From positions 62,001 to 126,000 of the forward strand of contig NZ_SSBL01000012.1 of assembly GCF_004795105.1 (NCBI RefSeq): a stretch of 64,000 nucleotides of DNA, in the 5' to 3' direction. The stretch is from Streptomyces sp. A0642. GTDB lineage: Bacteria; Actinomycetota; Actinomycetes; Streptomycetales; Streptomycetaceae. The translations under genes and the position numbers were made by a program. Below, one piece after another: positions 50,506 to 59,934 of the stretch; the first letter of the stretch is position 1, and every line of letters starts with the position of its first letter. The notes beneath the pieces were generated by a model. It made no database searches and was not told the DNA's origin. It saw only the letters and a list, made by a program, of their open reading frames with translations.

Positions 50506-51117
50506 TCAGGCGATCGTCGCGAGGGGCCCGAGCCGGGCCCGCCGGGCCTTCGCCAGCGCGTCCGGGGTCAGCACGGGCTGCGGAACCACGATGCCGCACC
50601 CCGTGCACACCGGGCCGGACCACGGCTCGCTGTCCAGGTCCTGCCGCCACACGATGCGAGCCTGTGCGCACACCGGGCAGCCGTTGCCCGGCTCCGACTC
50701 CAGGGCCGAGATCAGCCGGCCCAGTACGTCCGCGAGCGGCGCCGCCGGGTGGAGGGCCGGGTCCTCGCACCGTGCGACGCCGTTCCCGCCCCAGGTGCAC
50801 CGGTGCCAGTCGTCGAACGCGGCCGGCCTGCGCAGCCCTTCGTGCTTCTCCCGCCTGCGGCGCTCGGCGAACCCCGCCTCGTAACCCAGCCAGACCGCCC
50901 GGGCCTTCTCCAGTTCCTCCAGCGCGCGCATCAGGCGCGCCGGGTCGGGCGCCCGGTCCTCGGGGCCCATCCCGTGCCGGGCACACAGGTGGGCCCAGGT
51001 CGCCCGGTGACCGTACGGTGCGAAGCGCTCCAGGCATTTGCGCAGCGAATACCGCCGCAGTGCCAGATCGCTCCGCGGATCGCGGACCTGTCTCGCAAGA
51101 CTCCGGAAACCGGCCAT
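50506..51117 (-). CDS. Zinc-ribbon protein of unknown function
   Basis: Encodes 203 residues. The N-terminal half is charged and helical (RALEELEKARAVWLGYEAGF). The C-terminal half has CPVC and CTGCG about 25 residues apart, a zinc-ribbon. I do not recognise the family. Start ATG 51117 follows GGAGG at about ten bases; an in-frame ATG at 51222 would add a 35-residue Ser/Gly-rich stretch and is less likely. Confidence 0.7.
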   Translation of the reverse strand: MAGFRSLARQVRDPRSDLALRRYSLRKCLERFAPYGHRATWAHLCARHGMGPEDRAPDPARLMRALEELEKARAVWLGYEAGFAERRRREKHEGLRRPAAFDDWHRCTWGGNGVARCEDPALHPAAPLADVLGRLISALESEPGNGCPVCAQARIVWRQDLDSEPWSGPVCTGCGIVVPQPVLTPDALAKARRARLGPLATIA

Positions 51118-51205
51118 GGCGCCGCCACCTCCGTCGCTCGAACTCCGTCGCCCGTACTTCGGCGTCAGTGAGTGGACGTACGAGTGCCCGGATCGGCTCC
51201 ATCCA

Positions 51206-51290
51206 ATGACGAGTCGGTCCAATTGGCGAGATGACGGCTCGTCATGTGACGGCGTGTGGCGATTCGGAGAAGGTGACCGATGTTCACCTT
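51206..51290 (+). promoter_or_regulatory. Two inverted repeats upstream of the penicillin acylase gene
   Basis: ATGACGAG (51206-51213) with CTCGTCAT (51238-51245), and AAGGTGA-N7-TCACCTT (51270-51290), both perfect. The second ends 57 bp before the start codon and is a good operator candidate. Confidence 0.55.
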
Positions 51291-51347
51291 ACGGAGGGGT
51301 CATACCGGCGGTAACCTCCGGCGCACCGGCCTCTCCGAGGAGCACGC

Positions 51348-54194
51348 ATGCCCCCACGCACCCGCATGTCCGTACGCACCGGCAGGACACGAGCCGCCAC
51401 CGTCGCGGCCGTTCTCGCCCTCGGCACGTCCCTGCTGGCCTCCGCACCGGGGGCGGGCGCCGCCGAACCGGACCCCGTACCCGTCGTCGACTACTGCCAG
51501 GGGCAGTGCGACGACATCCTGCCGCCCGGCGAGAACGGCAACGCCACCCTCGTCGAGATCCTCGGCAACAAGGCGTTCGGCACCCATCCCGCGCACAGCG
51601 ACGACCAGCTCGACCGGTACGACGGCCTGGTGGCCGGACACACAACCCTCACCGACCAGAAGCTGAACGACTTCTTCAACGACGCCTCCTTCGGCGTCGC
51701 GAAGGACCAGGTCGAGTCCGTCACCTCGCCCCGCGCCGACGTCACGATCACCCGCGACAAGGTGTCGGGCGTCCCGCACATCAAGGGCGCCACCCGCTAC
51801 GGAACCGAGTTCGGCGCCGGCTTCGCGGCCGGTCAGGACCGGCTCTGGCTGATGGACCTCTTCCGCCACATCGGACGCGGGGAACTGACCTCGTTCGCCG
51901 GCGGCGCGCTCGCCAACCAGGGCCTGGAGCAGCAGTTCTGGCCGCAGGCCCCGTACACCGAGGCCGATCTGGAGGCACAGGTCGACTACATCAGGACGCA
52001 CGAGGGGGCCCGCGGCGAACAGGCCATGGCGGACGCCCAGGCCTACGTGGACGGCATCAACTCCTACCGGGAGAAGTCGAAGAAGGGCCGCTACTTCCCC
52101 GGCGAGTACGTCCTCACCGGCAAGATCGACTCCCTCACGAACGCAGGCGAGATCCAGCCGTTCAAACTGACCGACCTGATCTCGATCGCCTCGGTCGTCG
52201 GCGGTCAGTTCGGCGGCGGGGGCGGCGGCGAGGTGCAGGCGGCGCTGTCCCTGCTCTCCGCCCAGCAGAAGTACGGCGTCGAGGAGGGCACGAAGGTCTG
52301 GGAGTCCTTCCGGCAGCGCAACGACCCCGAGGCCGTGCTGACCGTGCACGACGGGACCGCTTTCCCGTACGCGAACAAGCCTGCCAAGGCGGTGGGTACG
52401 GCGCTCCCGGACCCCGGCTCCGTCACCGCCGAACCGCTGATCCACGACCGCACCGGCTCGGCGGGCACCAACGCCAAGACGCCCGTCAAGGCCCCCGCCG
52501 CGCTCAGGAGCGCCCAGGGCATCTATGACGACGGGGTCATCCCCGAGGGCTCGCTCCCCGGCTCCGGCCCGGGCGCCCAGAAGCGCGGCATGTCCAACGC
52601 CCTGCTGGTGTCCGGCGCGCACACGGCCAGCGGCAATCCGGTCGCCGTGTTCGGCCCGCAGACCGGCTACTTCGCCCCGCAGCTGATGATGCTCCAGGAG
52701 ATCCAGGGCCCCGGCATCAGCGCCCGCGGCGTCTCCTTCGCCGGCGTCGGCATGTACATCCAGATGGGTCGGGGCCAGGACTACGCCTGGAGCGCCACAT
52801 CGGCGGGCCAGGACATCACCGACACGTACGCCGTCGAGCTCTGCGAACCCGACGGCTCCCCGCCCGCCAAGGAGTCCACGCACTACCTCTACCGGGGCGC
52901 CTGTACGGCCATGGAGAAGATGGAGCGCACCAATTCCTGGAAGCCCACGGTCGCCGACTCCACGGCGCAGGGCTCCTACCGGATGCAGGTCTGGCGCACC
53001 GGCTACGGCATCGTCACGCACCGTGCCACGGTGGGCGGCAAGCCCGTCGCGTACACGACGCTGCGCACCACCTACCGGCACGAGGCCGACTCGATCATCG
53101 GCTTCCAGATGCTCAACGACCCGTCCTACGTCACCGACGCCGCGTCCTTCCAGCGGGCGGCGAGCAACATCGACTACGCCTTCAACTGGTTCTACGCCGA
53201 CTCCCGCACGGCCGCCTACTACAACAGCGGCATGAACCCGGTCCGTGCCCCGGGCGTCGACGCGGCACTGCCCGTCAGGGCGGAGAAGGCGTACGAGTGG
53301 CAGGGTTACGAACCGGTGGCCAACACCGCCTCCTACACCCCGTTCGCCGAGCACCCGCACTCCAGCGGCCAGGACTACTACGTCTCCTGGAACAACAAGC
53401 AGGCCGAGGGGTACGCCTCCGCGGGCTTCGGGCTCAGCGCGGTGCACCGGGCCGATCTGCTCGACGACCGGGTGGCGGCCCTGGTGGCGGAGGGCGGGGT
53501 GACCCGCGCGTCCCTCACCCGGGCGATGGCGGACGCCGCGCTCACCGATCTGCGGGGCGAGCAGCTGCTGCCCGAGCTGCTCAAGGTGATCCGCTCCCAG
53601 CCGGTCACCGACCCCGCACTGAACGCGGTGGTCCAGCAGCTGGACACCTGGCGGGCGTCGGGCGCCCAGCGCAAGGAGAGCAGCCCGGGCTCGCACGCGT
53701 ACACCCACGCCGAAGCGGTGCGGATCATGGACGCGTGGTGGCCGAGGCTGATCGAGGCGGAGTTCGCACCGGGGCTCGGCGAAAGCCTGTACGGGGCGCT
53801 CACCACGAATCTCGCCACCGACGAGTCACCGGCGGCCAGCCACGGGCCGAGCGGCGCGCACAGCGGTTCGGCCTTCCAGTACGGCTGGTGGGGCTTCGCC
53901 GACAAGGACCTGCGCCAGGTGCTGGGGCAGCCGGTCAAGGGACCGCTGGCCAGGACCTACTGCGGCAACGGCGACCTGAGCAGCTGCCGCACGGCCCTGC
54001 TGTCCTCGCTGAAGCAGGCGGTGGCGGTGCCGGCGGCCGAGGTCTACCCGGCCGACGGCACCTGCAAGGCCGGTGAGCAGTGGTGCACGGACTCGATCAT
54101 CCACCGGGCGCTGGGCGGGATCACGCAGAAGGCGATCCACTGGCAGAACCGGCCGACCTACCAGCAGGTGGTGGAGTTCCCGGCGCACCGCTGA
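51348..54194 (+). CDS. Secreted penicillin-acylase-family N-terminal-nucleophile hydrolase
   Basis: Encodes 948 residues with a signal peptide of about 39 residues. In this family a precursor cuts itself into alpha and beta chains, exposing a catalytic Ser at the start of the beta chain; here Ser416 in KRGM|SNALLVSG, with the linker peptide before it (about 360-415). Downstream Asn and Tyr/Phe segments match. Members hydrolyse amide bonds of penicillins, aculeacin-type lipopeptides or acyl-homoserine lactones; the actual substrate is unknown. GAGGAG at 51337-51342 is five bases before the ATG. Longer than typical acylases (750-850). Confidence 0.9.
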   Translation: MPPRTRMSVRTGRTRAATVAAVLALGTSLLASAPGAGAAEPDPVPVVDYCQGQCDDILPPGENGNATLVEILGNKAFGTHPAHSDDQLDRYDGLVAGHTTLTDQKLNDFFNDASFGVAKDQVESVTSPRADVTITRDKVSGVPHIKGATRYGTEFGAGFAAGQDRLWLMDLFRHIGRGELTSFAGGALANQGLEQQFWPQAPYTEADLEAQVDYIRTHEGARGEQAMADAQAYVDGINSYREKSKKGRYFPGEYVLTGKIDSLTNAGEIQPFKLTDLISIASVVGGQFGGGGGGEVQAALSLLSAQQKYGVEEGTKVWESFRQRNDPEAVLTVHDGTAFPYANKPAKAVGTALPDPGSVTAEPLIHDRTGSAGTNAKTPVKAPAALRSAQGIYDDGVIPEGSLPGSGPGAQKRGMSNALLVSGAHTASGNPVAVFGPQTGYFAPQLMMLQEIQGPGISARGVSFAGVGMYIQMGRGQDYAWSATSAGQDITDTYAVELCEPDGSPPAKESTHYLYRGACTAMEKMERTNSWKPTVADSTAQGSYRMQVWRTGYGIVTHRATVGGKPVAYTTLRTTYRHEADSIIGFQMLNDPSYVTDAASFQRAASNIDYAFNWFYADSRTAAYYNSGMNPVRAPGVDAALPVRAEKAYEWQGYEPVANTASYTPFAEHPHSSGQDYYVSWNNKQAEGYASAGFGLSAVHRADLLDDRVAALVAEGGVTRASLTRAMADAALTDLRGEQLLPELLKVIRSQPVTDPALNAVVQQLDTWRASGAQRKESSPGSHAYTHAEAVRIMDAWWPRLIEAEFAPGLGESLYGALTTNLATDESPAASHGPSGAHSGSAFQYGWWGFADKDLRQVLGQPVKGPLARTYCGNGDLSSCRTALLSSLKQAVAVPAAEVYPADGTCKAGEQWCTDSIIHRALGGITQKAIHWQNRPTYQQVVEFPAHR

Positions 54195-54210
54195 GTTCCA
54201 CGCCGGGTCC

Positions 54211-54235
54211 CAGCCCGTCCCGCGTTCGAGGACGG
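54211..54235. repeat. Short dispersed hairpin of the GCCCGTCC...GAGGACGG type
   Basis: AGCCCGTCC CGCGTTCGA GGACGG forms a 6-bp stem CCGTCC/GGACGG (54215-54220 and 54230-54235). It resembles the short GCCCGTCCGGCGTTTGAGGA hairpin that I know from many Streptomyces intergenic regions. It lies between convergent genes and may terminate both. Confidence 0.6.
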
Positions 54236-54251
54236 AACCGCCCGGCACAGC

Positions 54252-55529
54252 TCACCGATACTGCAGGTACCGCTGCCGGACGGCCCGGAACGCGGCGAGA
54301 TCGTCCGCCCACGCACCCACCACCTCATCCGTGTCCGCACCCGCGTCGATCATCGTGCGGACACGCGTGTTGCCGGTGAGCTTGTCGATCCAGTTGTCCG
54401 GCCGCCAGGCGAACCCGCTCCACGTCCGCTTCGCCGTCACGAGCAGCGCGATCCCCGTGCGCACCGGATCGAAGGCCTCGCGGTCCTGTACGTGCACCTG
54501 GACCCCGCCCACCGTCTTCCCCTGGAACTTGGAGAACGTGGGCGCGAAGTACGCCTCGCGGAACGCCACGCCGGGCAGGTCCAGCGCGTTGGCCGCCGCA
54601 GCCCAGGCCGGGCCGACGCCCTCCGCGCCGAGCAGCTCGAACGGCCGGGTCGTGCCGCGCCCCTCGGAGAGGTTCGTCCCCTCGAAGAGGCAGGTGCCCG
54701 AGTAGACCAGCGCGGTGTCGGGCGTCGGCATGTTGGGGCTCGGCGGCACCCACGGCAGGCCGGTCCCGTCGAAGAAGTCCGTGCGGGACCACCCCGACAT
54801 TTTCACGGTCTCCAGCTCGGCCGGACGGTCCGCGAGGAACTCCCCGTTGAACAGCAGGGCCAGCTCCGTGACCGTCATCCCGTGCGCCTGGGCGATCTCC
54901 CGCCGCCCCACGAAGGTGCCGAAAGCCGGGTCCAGCACCGGCCCGAGCGCGGCGCGTCCCGACACCGGGTTCGGCCGGTCCAGGACCACGAACCGCTTGC
55001 CGGCGAGGGCCGCCGCCTCCATGCAGTCGTACAGCGTCCAGATGTACGTGTAGAAGCGGGCGCCCGCGTCCTGGATGTCGAAGACGATCGTGTCGACGCC
55101 GGATGCCGTGAAGACGCCGGCGAGCGCCTGACCGCTCTTCAGATACGTGTCGTAGACCGGCAGCCCGGTCGCCGGGTCGTCGTACCGGCCCTCCGACCCG
55201 CCCGCCTGCGCCGTGCCGCGGAAGCCGTGCTCGGGGCCGAAGACCGCGGTCAGGTCCACCCGCTCGTCCGGGTGCATCACATCGACGATGTGGCGCACGT
55301 CGGAGGTGATCCCGGTGGGGTTCGTGACGACACCGACCCGCTGCCCCGCCAGCAGCGCGTAGCCGTCCGCCGCCAGCCGGTCGAATCCGGTACGGACCCG
55401 GCCGTGTCCGCCGCCGTGCCCCTTGCCGGAAGGGGCGCCGGCCGCCGCGGGTCGGGCGGACGCCGCGGTCGCCGCGAGCGCCCCCACCGCGCCTCCGGCG
55501 GCCAGCAATCCACGCCTGGACAGGCTCAT
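54252..55529 (-). CDS. NamZ-like exo-beta-N-acetylmuramidase (DUF1343), secreted
   Basis: Encodes 425 residues. The leader SLSRRGLLAAGG has twin arginines, so export by Tat is likely. The DUF1343/NamZ pattern is clear: GQRVGVVTNPTG, FGPEHGFRG, LPVYDTYLKSG and VVLDRPNP. Family members release MurNAc from peptidoglycan fragments, for wall recycling or turnover. Start ATG 55529 with GGAGG seven bases upstream. Confidence 0.9.
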   Translation of the reverse strand: MSLSRRGLLAAGGAVGALAATAASARPAAAGAPSGKGHGGGHGRVRTGFDRLAADGYALLAGQRVGVVTNPTGITSDVRHIVDVMHPDERVDLTAVFGPEHGFRGTAQAGGSEGRYDDPATGLPVYDTYLKSGQALAGVFTASGVDTIVFDIQDAGARFYTYIWTLYDCMEAAALAGKRFVVLDRPNPVSGRAALGPVLDPAFGTFVGRREIAQAHGMTVTELALLFNGEFLADRPAELETVKMSGWSRTDFFDGTGLPWVPPSPNMPTPDTALVYSGTCLFEGTNLSEGRGTTRPFELLGAEGVGPAWAAAANALDLPGVAFREAYFAPTFSKFQGKTVGGVQVHVQDREAFDPVRTGIALLVTAKRTWSGFAWRPDNWIDKLTGNTRVRTMIDAGADTDEVVGAWADDLAAFRAVRQRYLQYR

Positions 55530-55687
55530 TCGGCTACCTCCATGATCGCGACTTCTGTCATGGCCACGCACGCTAGCGCGCGGGAGGGCCGCAGGGAACG
55601 CGCCGGACGGGGCGGCTGTGCGCCGGTCGGTGGGCGACCGCCGCGGTCCTCGGGGAAGGCCCCCGGCCCCACCCCTTCCCCGAGGAC

Positions 55688-55705
55688 ATACCGACCGGTT
55701 AGTCT
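55688..55705 (+). promoter_or_regulatory. TetR-type operator before the SDR / acyl-CoA ligase operon
   Basis: ATACCGACCGGTTAGTCT matches 15 of 18 positions of ATACCGACCGGTCGGTAT. TAGTCT at 55700-55705 is a likely -10 box, so the operator overlaps the promoter. Confidence 0.75.
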
Positions 55706-55737
55706 GCCGGTGCAATCGGCTGAGAGAGGCGGGACCG

Positions 55738-56502
55738 ATGAGTACGGTGCAGGGCGCGGGCGTAGTGGTCACGGGGGCCGGAGGCGGCATCGGAGCCGCC
55801 CTGGCCCGCAGATTCGCCGCCGAGGGCGCACGGGTCGTGGTCAACGACGTCGACGAGGGCCGGATCAAGACGCTCGCCGAGGAGATCGGCGCCGTCCCGG
55901 TCGCCGGAGACGCCTCCCGGATCGTCGAAGCCGCCCGCGACGCGCTGGACGGCACGGTGGACGTGTACTGCGCCAACGCCGGCCTCGCCTCGCCCGGCGA
56001 CGTCTTCGCCGACGAGGAGGTCTGGGCCGCCGCCTGGGACGTCAACGTGATGGCCCACGTCCGCGCGGCCAGGGCGCTGCTCCCCGACTGGCTGGAGCGC
56101 GGCAGCGGCAGGTTCGTCTCCACGGCCTCCGCGGCCGGACTGCTGACGATGATCGGCGCGGCGCCGTACAGCGTCACCAAGCACGGCGTGGTCGCCTTCG
56201 CGGAGTGGCTCTCCCTCACCTACCGCCACCGGGGCGTCAAGGTCCACGCGATCTGCCCGCAGGGCGTGCGCACGGACATGCTCACCGCCGCCGGATCGGC
56301 CGGGAAGCTCGTCCTCGCCCCCAGCGCCATCGAGCCCGAGGACGTCGCCGACGCCCTCTTCGACGCCATGGACGAGGACCGCTTCCTCGTCCTGCCGCAC
56401 CCCGAGGTCGCCGGGTACTACCGGGCCCGCGCCAAGGACACCGACCACTGGCTCGGCAATATGAACCACCTCCAGCAGAAGTGGGAAGAGGCAGGCGCAT
56501 GA
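55738..56502 (+). CDS. Short-chain dehydrogenase/reductase
   Basis: Encodes 254 residues. Cofactor loop TGAGGGIG, CANAG after strand 4, catalytic Ser in STASAAG and YSVTK (Tyr, Lys). Acts on an unknown hydroxy- or ketoacyl substrate. First gene of an operon with an acyl-CoA ligase, whose start overlaps its stop by 4 bp, and a TetR gene. GAGAGG precedes ATG 55738. Confidence 0.92.
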   Translation: MSTVQGAGVVVTGAGGGIGAALARRFAAEGARVVVNDVDEGRIKTLAEEIGAVPVAGDASRIVEAARDALDGTVDVYCANAGLASPGDVFADEEVWAAAWDVNVMAHVRAARALLPDWLERGSGRFVSTASAAGLLTMIGAAPYSVTKHGVVAFAEWLSLTYRHRGVKVHAICPQGVRTDMLTAAGSAGKLVLAPSAIEPEDVADALFDAMDEDRFLVLPHPEVAGYYRARAKDTDHWLGNMNHLQQKWEEAGA

Positions 56503-58157
56503 GCGAGTCGATCTACGCGGCCAAGCCCTGGCTCGCGCTGCTCAGCGAGGCGCAGCGGGCCCCGGTCAGCCCCGCCGAGACCCTGGTGCACGCCTTCCGC
56601 GACTCAGCGGCCCGGGCCCCCGGCCATCCGGCGCTCGCCTACTTCGACGGCCGCCTCACCTATCGCGAGACCGGCGAACTCTCCGACTCGGTGGCCGGGC
56701 ACCTCGCGGCTCGCGGCCTGGAGCGCGGCGACCGGGTCGCGATCATGCTGCAGAACTCCCCGCAGTTCGTCCTCGCGCTGCTCGGCGCCTGGAAGGCCGG
56801 GGCCACCGTCGTCCCGCTCAACCCGATGTACAAGTCGGCCGAGGTCGGGCACGTACTGAAGGACGCCGAGGTCACGGCGCTGATCTGCTCCGACCGGGCC
56901 TGGGAGGCGTATCTGCGGGACACCGCGGCCGCCGCCCCGGCCCTCCGGATCGCCGTCACCGCCTGCGAGCTGGACCTCCAGACGAAGAACGACGAGCGGG
57001 TGCTCGACTTCGACCGGCGGCCGCCCGCCGAGGACGCCGACGATCTGGTGACCGTCGCCCGCCAGGGCCTCGCGGCTCCCGCCGGCCGGGAGCCCGCCGC
57101 CGCCGACGTCGCGCTCATCAGCTACACCTCCGGGACCAGCGGCACCCCCAAGGGCGCCATGAACTCCCACGGCAACATCATGGTCAACGCCGAACGGCAG
57201 CGCACCGGCCACCCCGTCGCCGAGGGCTCCGCCTACTTCGCCCTGGCCCCGCTCTTCCACATCACCGGCATGGTCTGCCAGCTGGCCGCCTGCCTCGCCA
57301 ACGCGGGCACCCTGGTCCTGGCCTACCGCTTCCACCCCGGCGTCGTCCTCGACGCGTTCGCCGAGCACCGCCCCGCGTACACCGTCGGCCCGTCCACCGC
57401 CTTCATGGCGCTGGCCGCGACCCCCGGGGTCACGCCCGAGCACTTCGCCTCCTTCCAGGTGATCTCCTCCGGCGGCGCACCCCTGCCGCCCGCACTCGTC
57501 GAGAAGTTCCGGACCGGCTTCGGTCCGTACATCCGCAACGGCTACGGCCTCACCGAGTGCACCGCGCCCTGCGCGTCCGTGCCGCCCGAGCGCGAGGCGC
57601 CCGTCGACCCGGTCTCCGGCACCCTCTCGGTCGGCGTGCCCGGCCCGGACACGGTCGTGCGGATCATCGACGAGAACGGGGCGGACGTTCCCTTCGGGGA
57701 GCAGGGCGAGATCGCGGTGCGCGGTCCCCAGGTCGTCTCCGGCTACTGGCGGCTGCCCGAGGCCACCGCCGCCGCCTTCCCCGACGGGGAGCTGCGTACC
57801 GGCGACATCGGCTTCATGGACCGCGAGGGCTGGCTCTACGTCGTCGACCGCAAGAAGGACATGATCAACGCCTCCGGGTTCAAGGTCTGGCCGCGCGAGG
57901 TGGAGGACGTCCTGTACACCCACCCCGCCGTGCGCGAGGCCGCCGTCGTCGGCGTCCCCGACGCCTACCGCGGCGAGACGGTCCGCGCCTACGTCAGTCT
58001 GCGGCCCGGCGCCTCGGTCCAACCCGGCGAATTGGGTGCGTACTGCAAGGAACGGCTCGCCGCGTACAAGTACCCGCGCGAAGTCGAGATCCTGGCGGAA
58101 CTTCCCAAGACCGCAAGTGGGAAGATCCTCAGGCGGGAACTGCGTTCACCCCGCTAG
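56499..58157 (+). CDS. Acyl-CoA synthetase (AMP-forming ligase)
   Basis: Encodes 552 residues. AMP-binding motif YTSGTSGTPKGAM, NGYGLTEC, TGDIGFMD, and the C-terminal KTASGKILRRE with its catalytic Lys. Activates a fatty or aromatic acid to its CoA ester. ATG 56499 overlaps the SDR stop (ATGA). Belongs to the TetR-controlled operon with the operator at 55688. Confidence 0.94.
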   Translation: MSESIYAAKPWLALLSEAQRAPVSPAETLVHAFRDSAARAPGHPALAYFDGRLTYRETGELSDSVAGHLAARGLERGDRVAIMLQNSPQFVLALLGAWKAGATVVPLNPMYKSAEVGHVLKDAEVTALICSDRAWEAYLRDTAAAAPALRIAVTACELDLQTKNDERVLDFDRRPPAEDADDLVTVARQGLAAPAGREPAAADVALISYTSGTSGTPKGAMNSHGNIMVNAERQRTGHPVAEGSAYFALAPLFHITGMVCQLAACLANAGTLVLAYRFHPGVVLDAFAEHRPAYTVGPSTAFMALAATPGVTPEHFASFQVISSGGAPLPPALVEKFRTGFGPYIRNGYGLTECTAPCASVPPEREAPVDPVSGTLSVGVPGPDTVVRIIDENGADVPFGEQGEIAVRGPQVVSGYWRLPEATAAAFPDGELRTGDIGFMDREGWLYVVDRKKDMINASGFKVWPREVEDVLYTHPAVREAAVVGVPDAYRGETVRAYVSLRPGASVQPGELGAYCKERLAAYKYPREVEILAELPKTASGKILRRELRSPR

Positions 58158-58201
58158 AACCGGGTCCGGTTCACGCGTCTCACGGAAGGAAGGTGGCGGC
58201 T

Positions 58202-58795
58202 ATGGCCAAGGCGACGGACGGGAGCGGTACCCCCGTCCCCCAGCGGCTGCTGGCCGCCGCCACCCGGCTCTTCGCCGAGCGGGGGTACGACCGCACCTCG
58301 GTCCAGGAGATCGTCGAGGCGGCCGGCGTGACCAAGGGCGCGCTCTACCACTACTTCGGCTCCAAGGAGGACCTCCTCCAGGAGGTCTACGCCCGGGTGC
58401 TGCGACTCCAGCAGGAGAGGCTGGACGCCTTCGCGGACGCCGACGCGCCGGTCGAGCAGCGGCTGCGCGAAGCCGCCGCGGACGTCGTCGTCACCACCAT
58501 CGAGAACCTCGACGACGCCTCGATCTTCTTCCGCTCCATGCACCATCTGAGCCCGGAGAAGAACAAGCAGGTACGGGTCGAGCGGCGCCGCTACCACGAG
58601 CGCTTCCGCGCACTCGTGGAAGAGGGCCAGCGCAGCGGGGTGTTCTCCACGGCGACCCCGGCGGACCTGATCGTCGACTACCACTTCGGCTCGGTCCATC
58701 ATCTGTCGACCTGGTACCGGCCGGACGGCCCGCTGACCCAGCAGGAGGTCGCCGACCACCTCGCCGACCTGCTGCTGCGCGCCCTGCGGCCGTAG
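58202..58795 (+). CDS. TetR-family regulator of the SDR/acyl-CoA ligase operon
   Basis: Encodes 197 residues with helix-turn-helix SVQEIVEAAGVTKGALYHYFGSK. Last gene of the operon, 44 bp after the ligase. It is a good candidate for binding the ATACCGACCGGTCGGTAT-type sites at 55688 and 62605, and perhaps 35591. AAGGAAGG precedes ATG 58202. Confidence 0.92.
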   Translation: MAKATDGSGTPVPQRLLAAATRLFAERGYDRTSVQEIVEAAGVTKGALYHYFGSKEDLLQEVYARVLRLQQERLDAFADADAPVEQRLREAAADVVVTTIENLDDASIFFRSMHHLSPEKNKQVRVERRRYHERFRALVEEGQRSGVFSTATPADLIVDYHFGSVHHLSTWYRPDGPLTQQEVADHLADLLLRALRP

Positions 58796-58802
58796 GGCCT
58801 TT

Positions 58803-58832
58803 CCGGCGGGCCCGTTCGCACGGGCCCGCCGG
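58803..58832 (+). terminator. Strong hairpin terminator after the TetR gene
   Basis: CCGGCGGGCCCGT (58803-58815), loop TCGC, ACGGGCCCGCCGG (58820-58832): perfect 13-bp stem. Confidence 0.9.
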
Positions 58833-58906
58833 GGGCTGTTCCCCGGTGCTGCTCCCCACAGGTGCGTGGAGGGGCCTCGGACGCGGAGCTGGACGCGTCG
58901 GATGCG

Positions 58907-59794
58907 TCAGGCGAAGTGGAAGAGCGCGGCGGCTTCGGCGGGCGTGGTCGCCTGGCGACGTCCGGGAACATCATGGACGGTGGTTGCGCCCTCGGAGCGG
59001 AGCCGGTCGGCGCCGGCGTCCCGGGTCATGAGGGCGGCGTAGGAACGGACGTCCGCGGCGGTGAGGTCCGTGCGGCCTCGCTCGGTGTACTGCTGGAGGA
59101 GGCCGGGGACGTCCGGGTCGAATCGCAGCATGGTCACCGGCGCGTCGAAGCGCCTGGCGAGGGCGATGAGCCGTGCGCGTGCCTGCGGCGTGACGTTCGT
59201 CGACTCGGCGACTGCGCTGCGCCCGGCGGCGAGCCTGGCGACGATCCTGCGGTCACGTTCCTCGAAGACGCGTGCGTCCGCCGCGTCGGATTCCGCTTCC
59301 GCAGATGAGGTGCCGAAGAGCTCAGCGCGAATCTCGTCGCTGGACACCACGGCTTCCGCGTCGATCTGCCGGCGCGTGATCAGCGCCTGAACGAAGCTGG
59401 TCTTGCCCGAGGCGGGTGGCCCGACGAGGAGGACGAGTCCTGCCGGCACCCGGATGGCCGGCGCGAGAGCGTTGAGGTAGAGGTCGCCCGCGCAGTCGAG
59501 GGCTTCCTCCGGGGAGCCGGCCGGCAGTCCGCTGGAAAGGATGTGGTCCCGGTAGCGGTCGTTGCCGGCCGGACAGAGGGCGAAGCCCCAGGTATGGAGT
59601 ACGCCGGTAAAACGCAGTCGGCACAGCGGCAGGCTCTGCTCGCCGGGCAGCTCGGCTGCCACGTAGGCGAATCCTGCGCGGAAGCGGACCGTGAGGGCGT
59701 CCACGTGGGGCCAGCACTCCCGGGCGTGGCGGTTCAGACGCCGGCGCAGGTGGTGCTGCATCGATTCCGGGGGGTTCTTCGGCACGAGCCCCAT
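58907..59794 (-). CDS. P-loop kinase (AAA_33 / PNK-like) fused to an actinobacterial N-terminal domain
   Basis: Encodes 295 residues. Residues about 15-105 match a small domain found alone in many actinomycete hypothetical proteins (LPLCRLRFTG, WGFALCPAGND, GSPEEALDCAGDLYL). From about 120 on is a polynucleotide/zeta-toxin-type kinase, with Walker A GPPASGKTSF, SSDEIRAELFG and AVAESTNVTPQARARL. Substrate unknown; related kinases phosphorylate RNA ends or small metabolites. Start ATG 59794 or ATG 59761; neither has a strong binding site. Confidence 0.78.
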   Translation of the reverse strand: MGLVPKNPPESMQHHLRRRLNRHARECWPHVDALTVRFRAGFAYVAAELPGEQSLPLCRLRFTGVLHTWGFALCPAGNDRYRDHILSSGLPAGSPEEALDCAGDLYLNALAPAIRVPAGLVLLVGPPASGKTSFVQALITRRQIDAEAVVSSDEIRAELFGTSSAEAESDAADARVFEERDRRIVARLAAGRSAVAESTNVTPQARARLIALARRFDAPVTMLRFDPDVPGLLQQYTERGRTDLTAADVRSYAALMTRDAGADRLRSEGATTVHDVPGRRQATTPAEAAALFHFA

Positions 59795-59934
59795 CCTGCC
59801 GTGCCCCCGCGGCGGCCCGCCATGACCACGGGCCGTGACGGGCGGGCGACGGGCGGGGACAGCGGTGGCGGTGGCGGTCGCTGCGCGGGTCCGCGAGCGG
59901 TTGGTGCGGACAGCGGCCTCGGCGAAGCCTGCTT

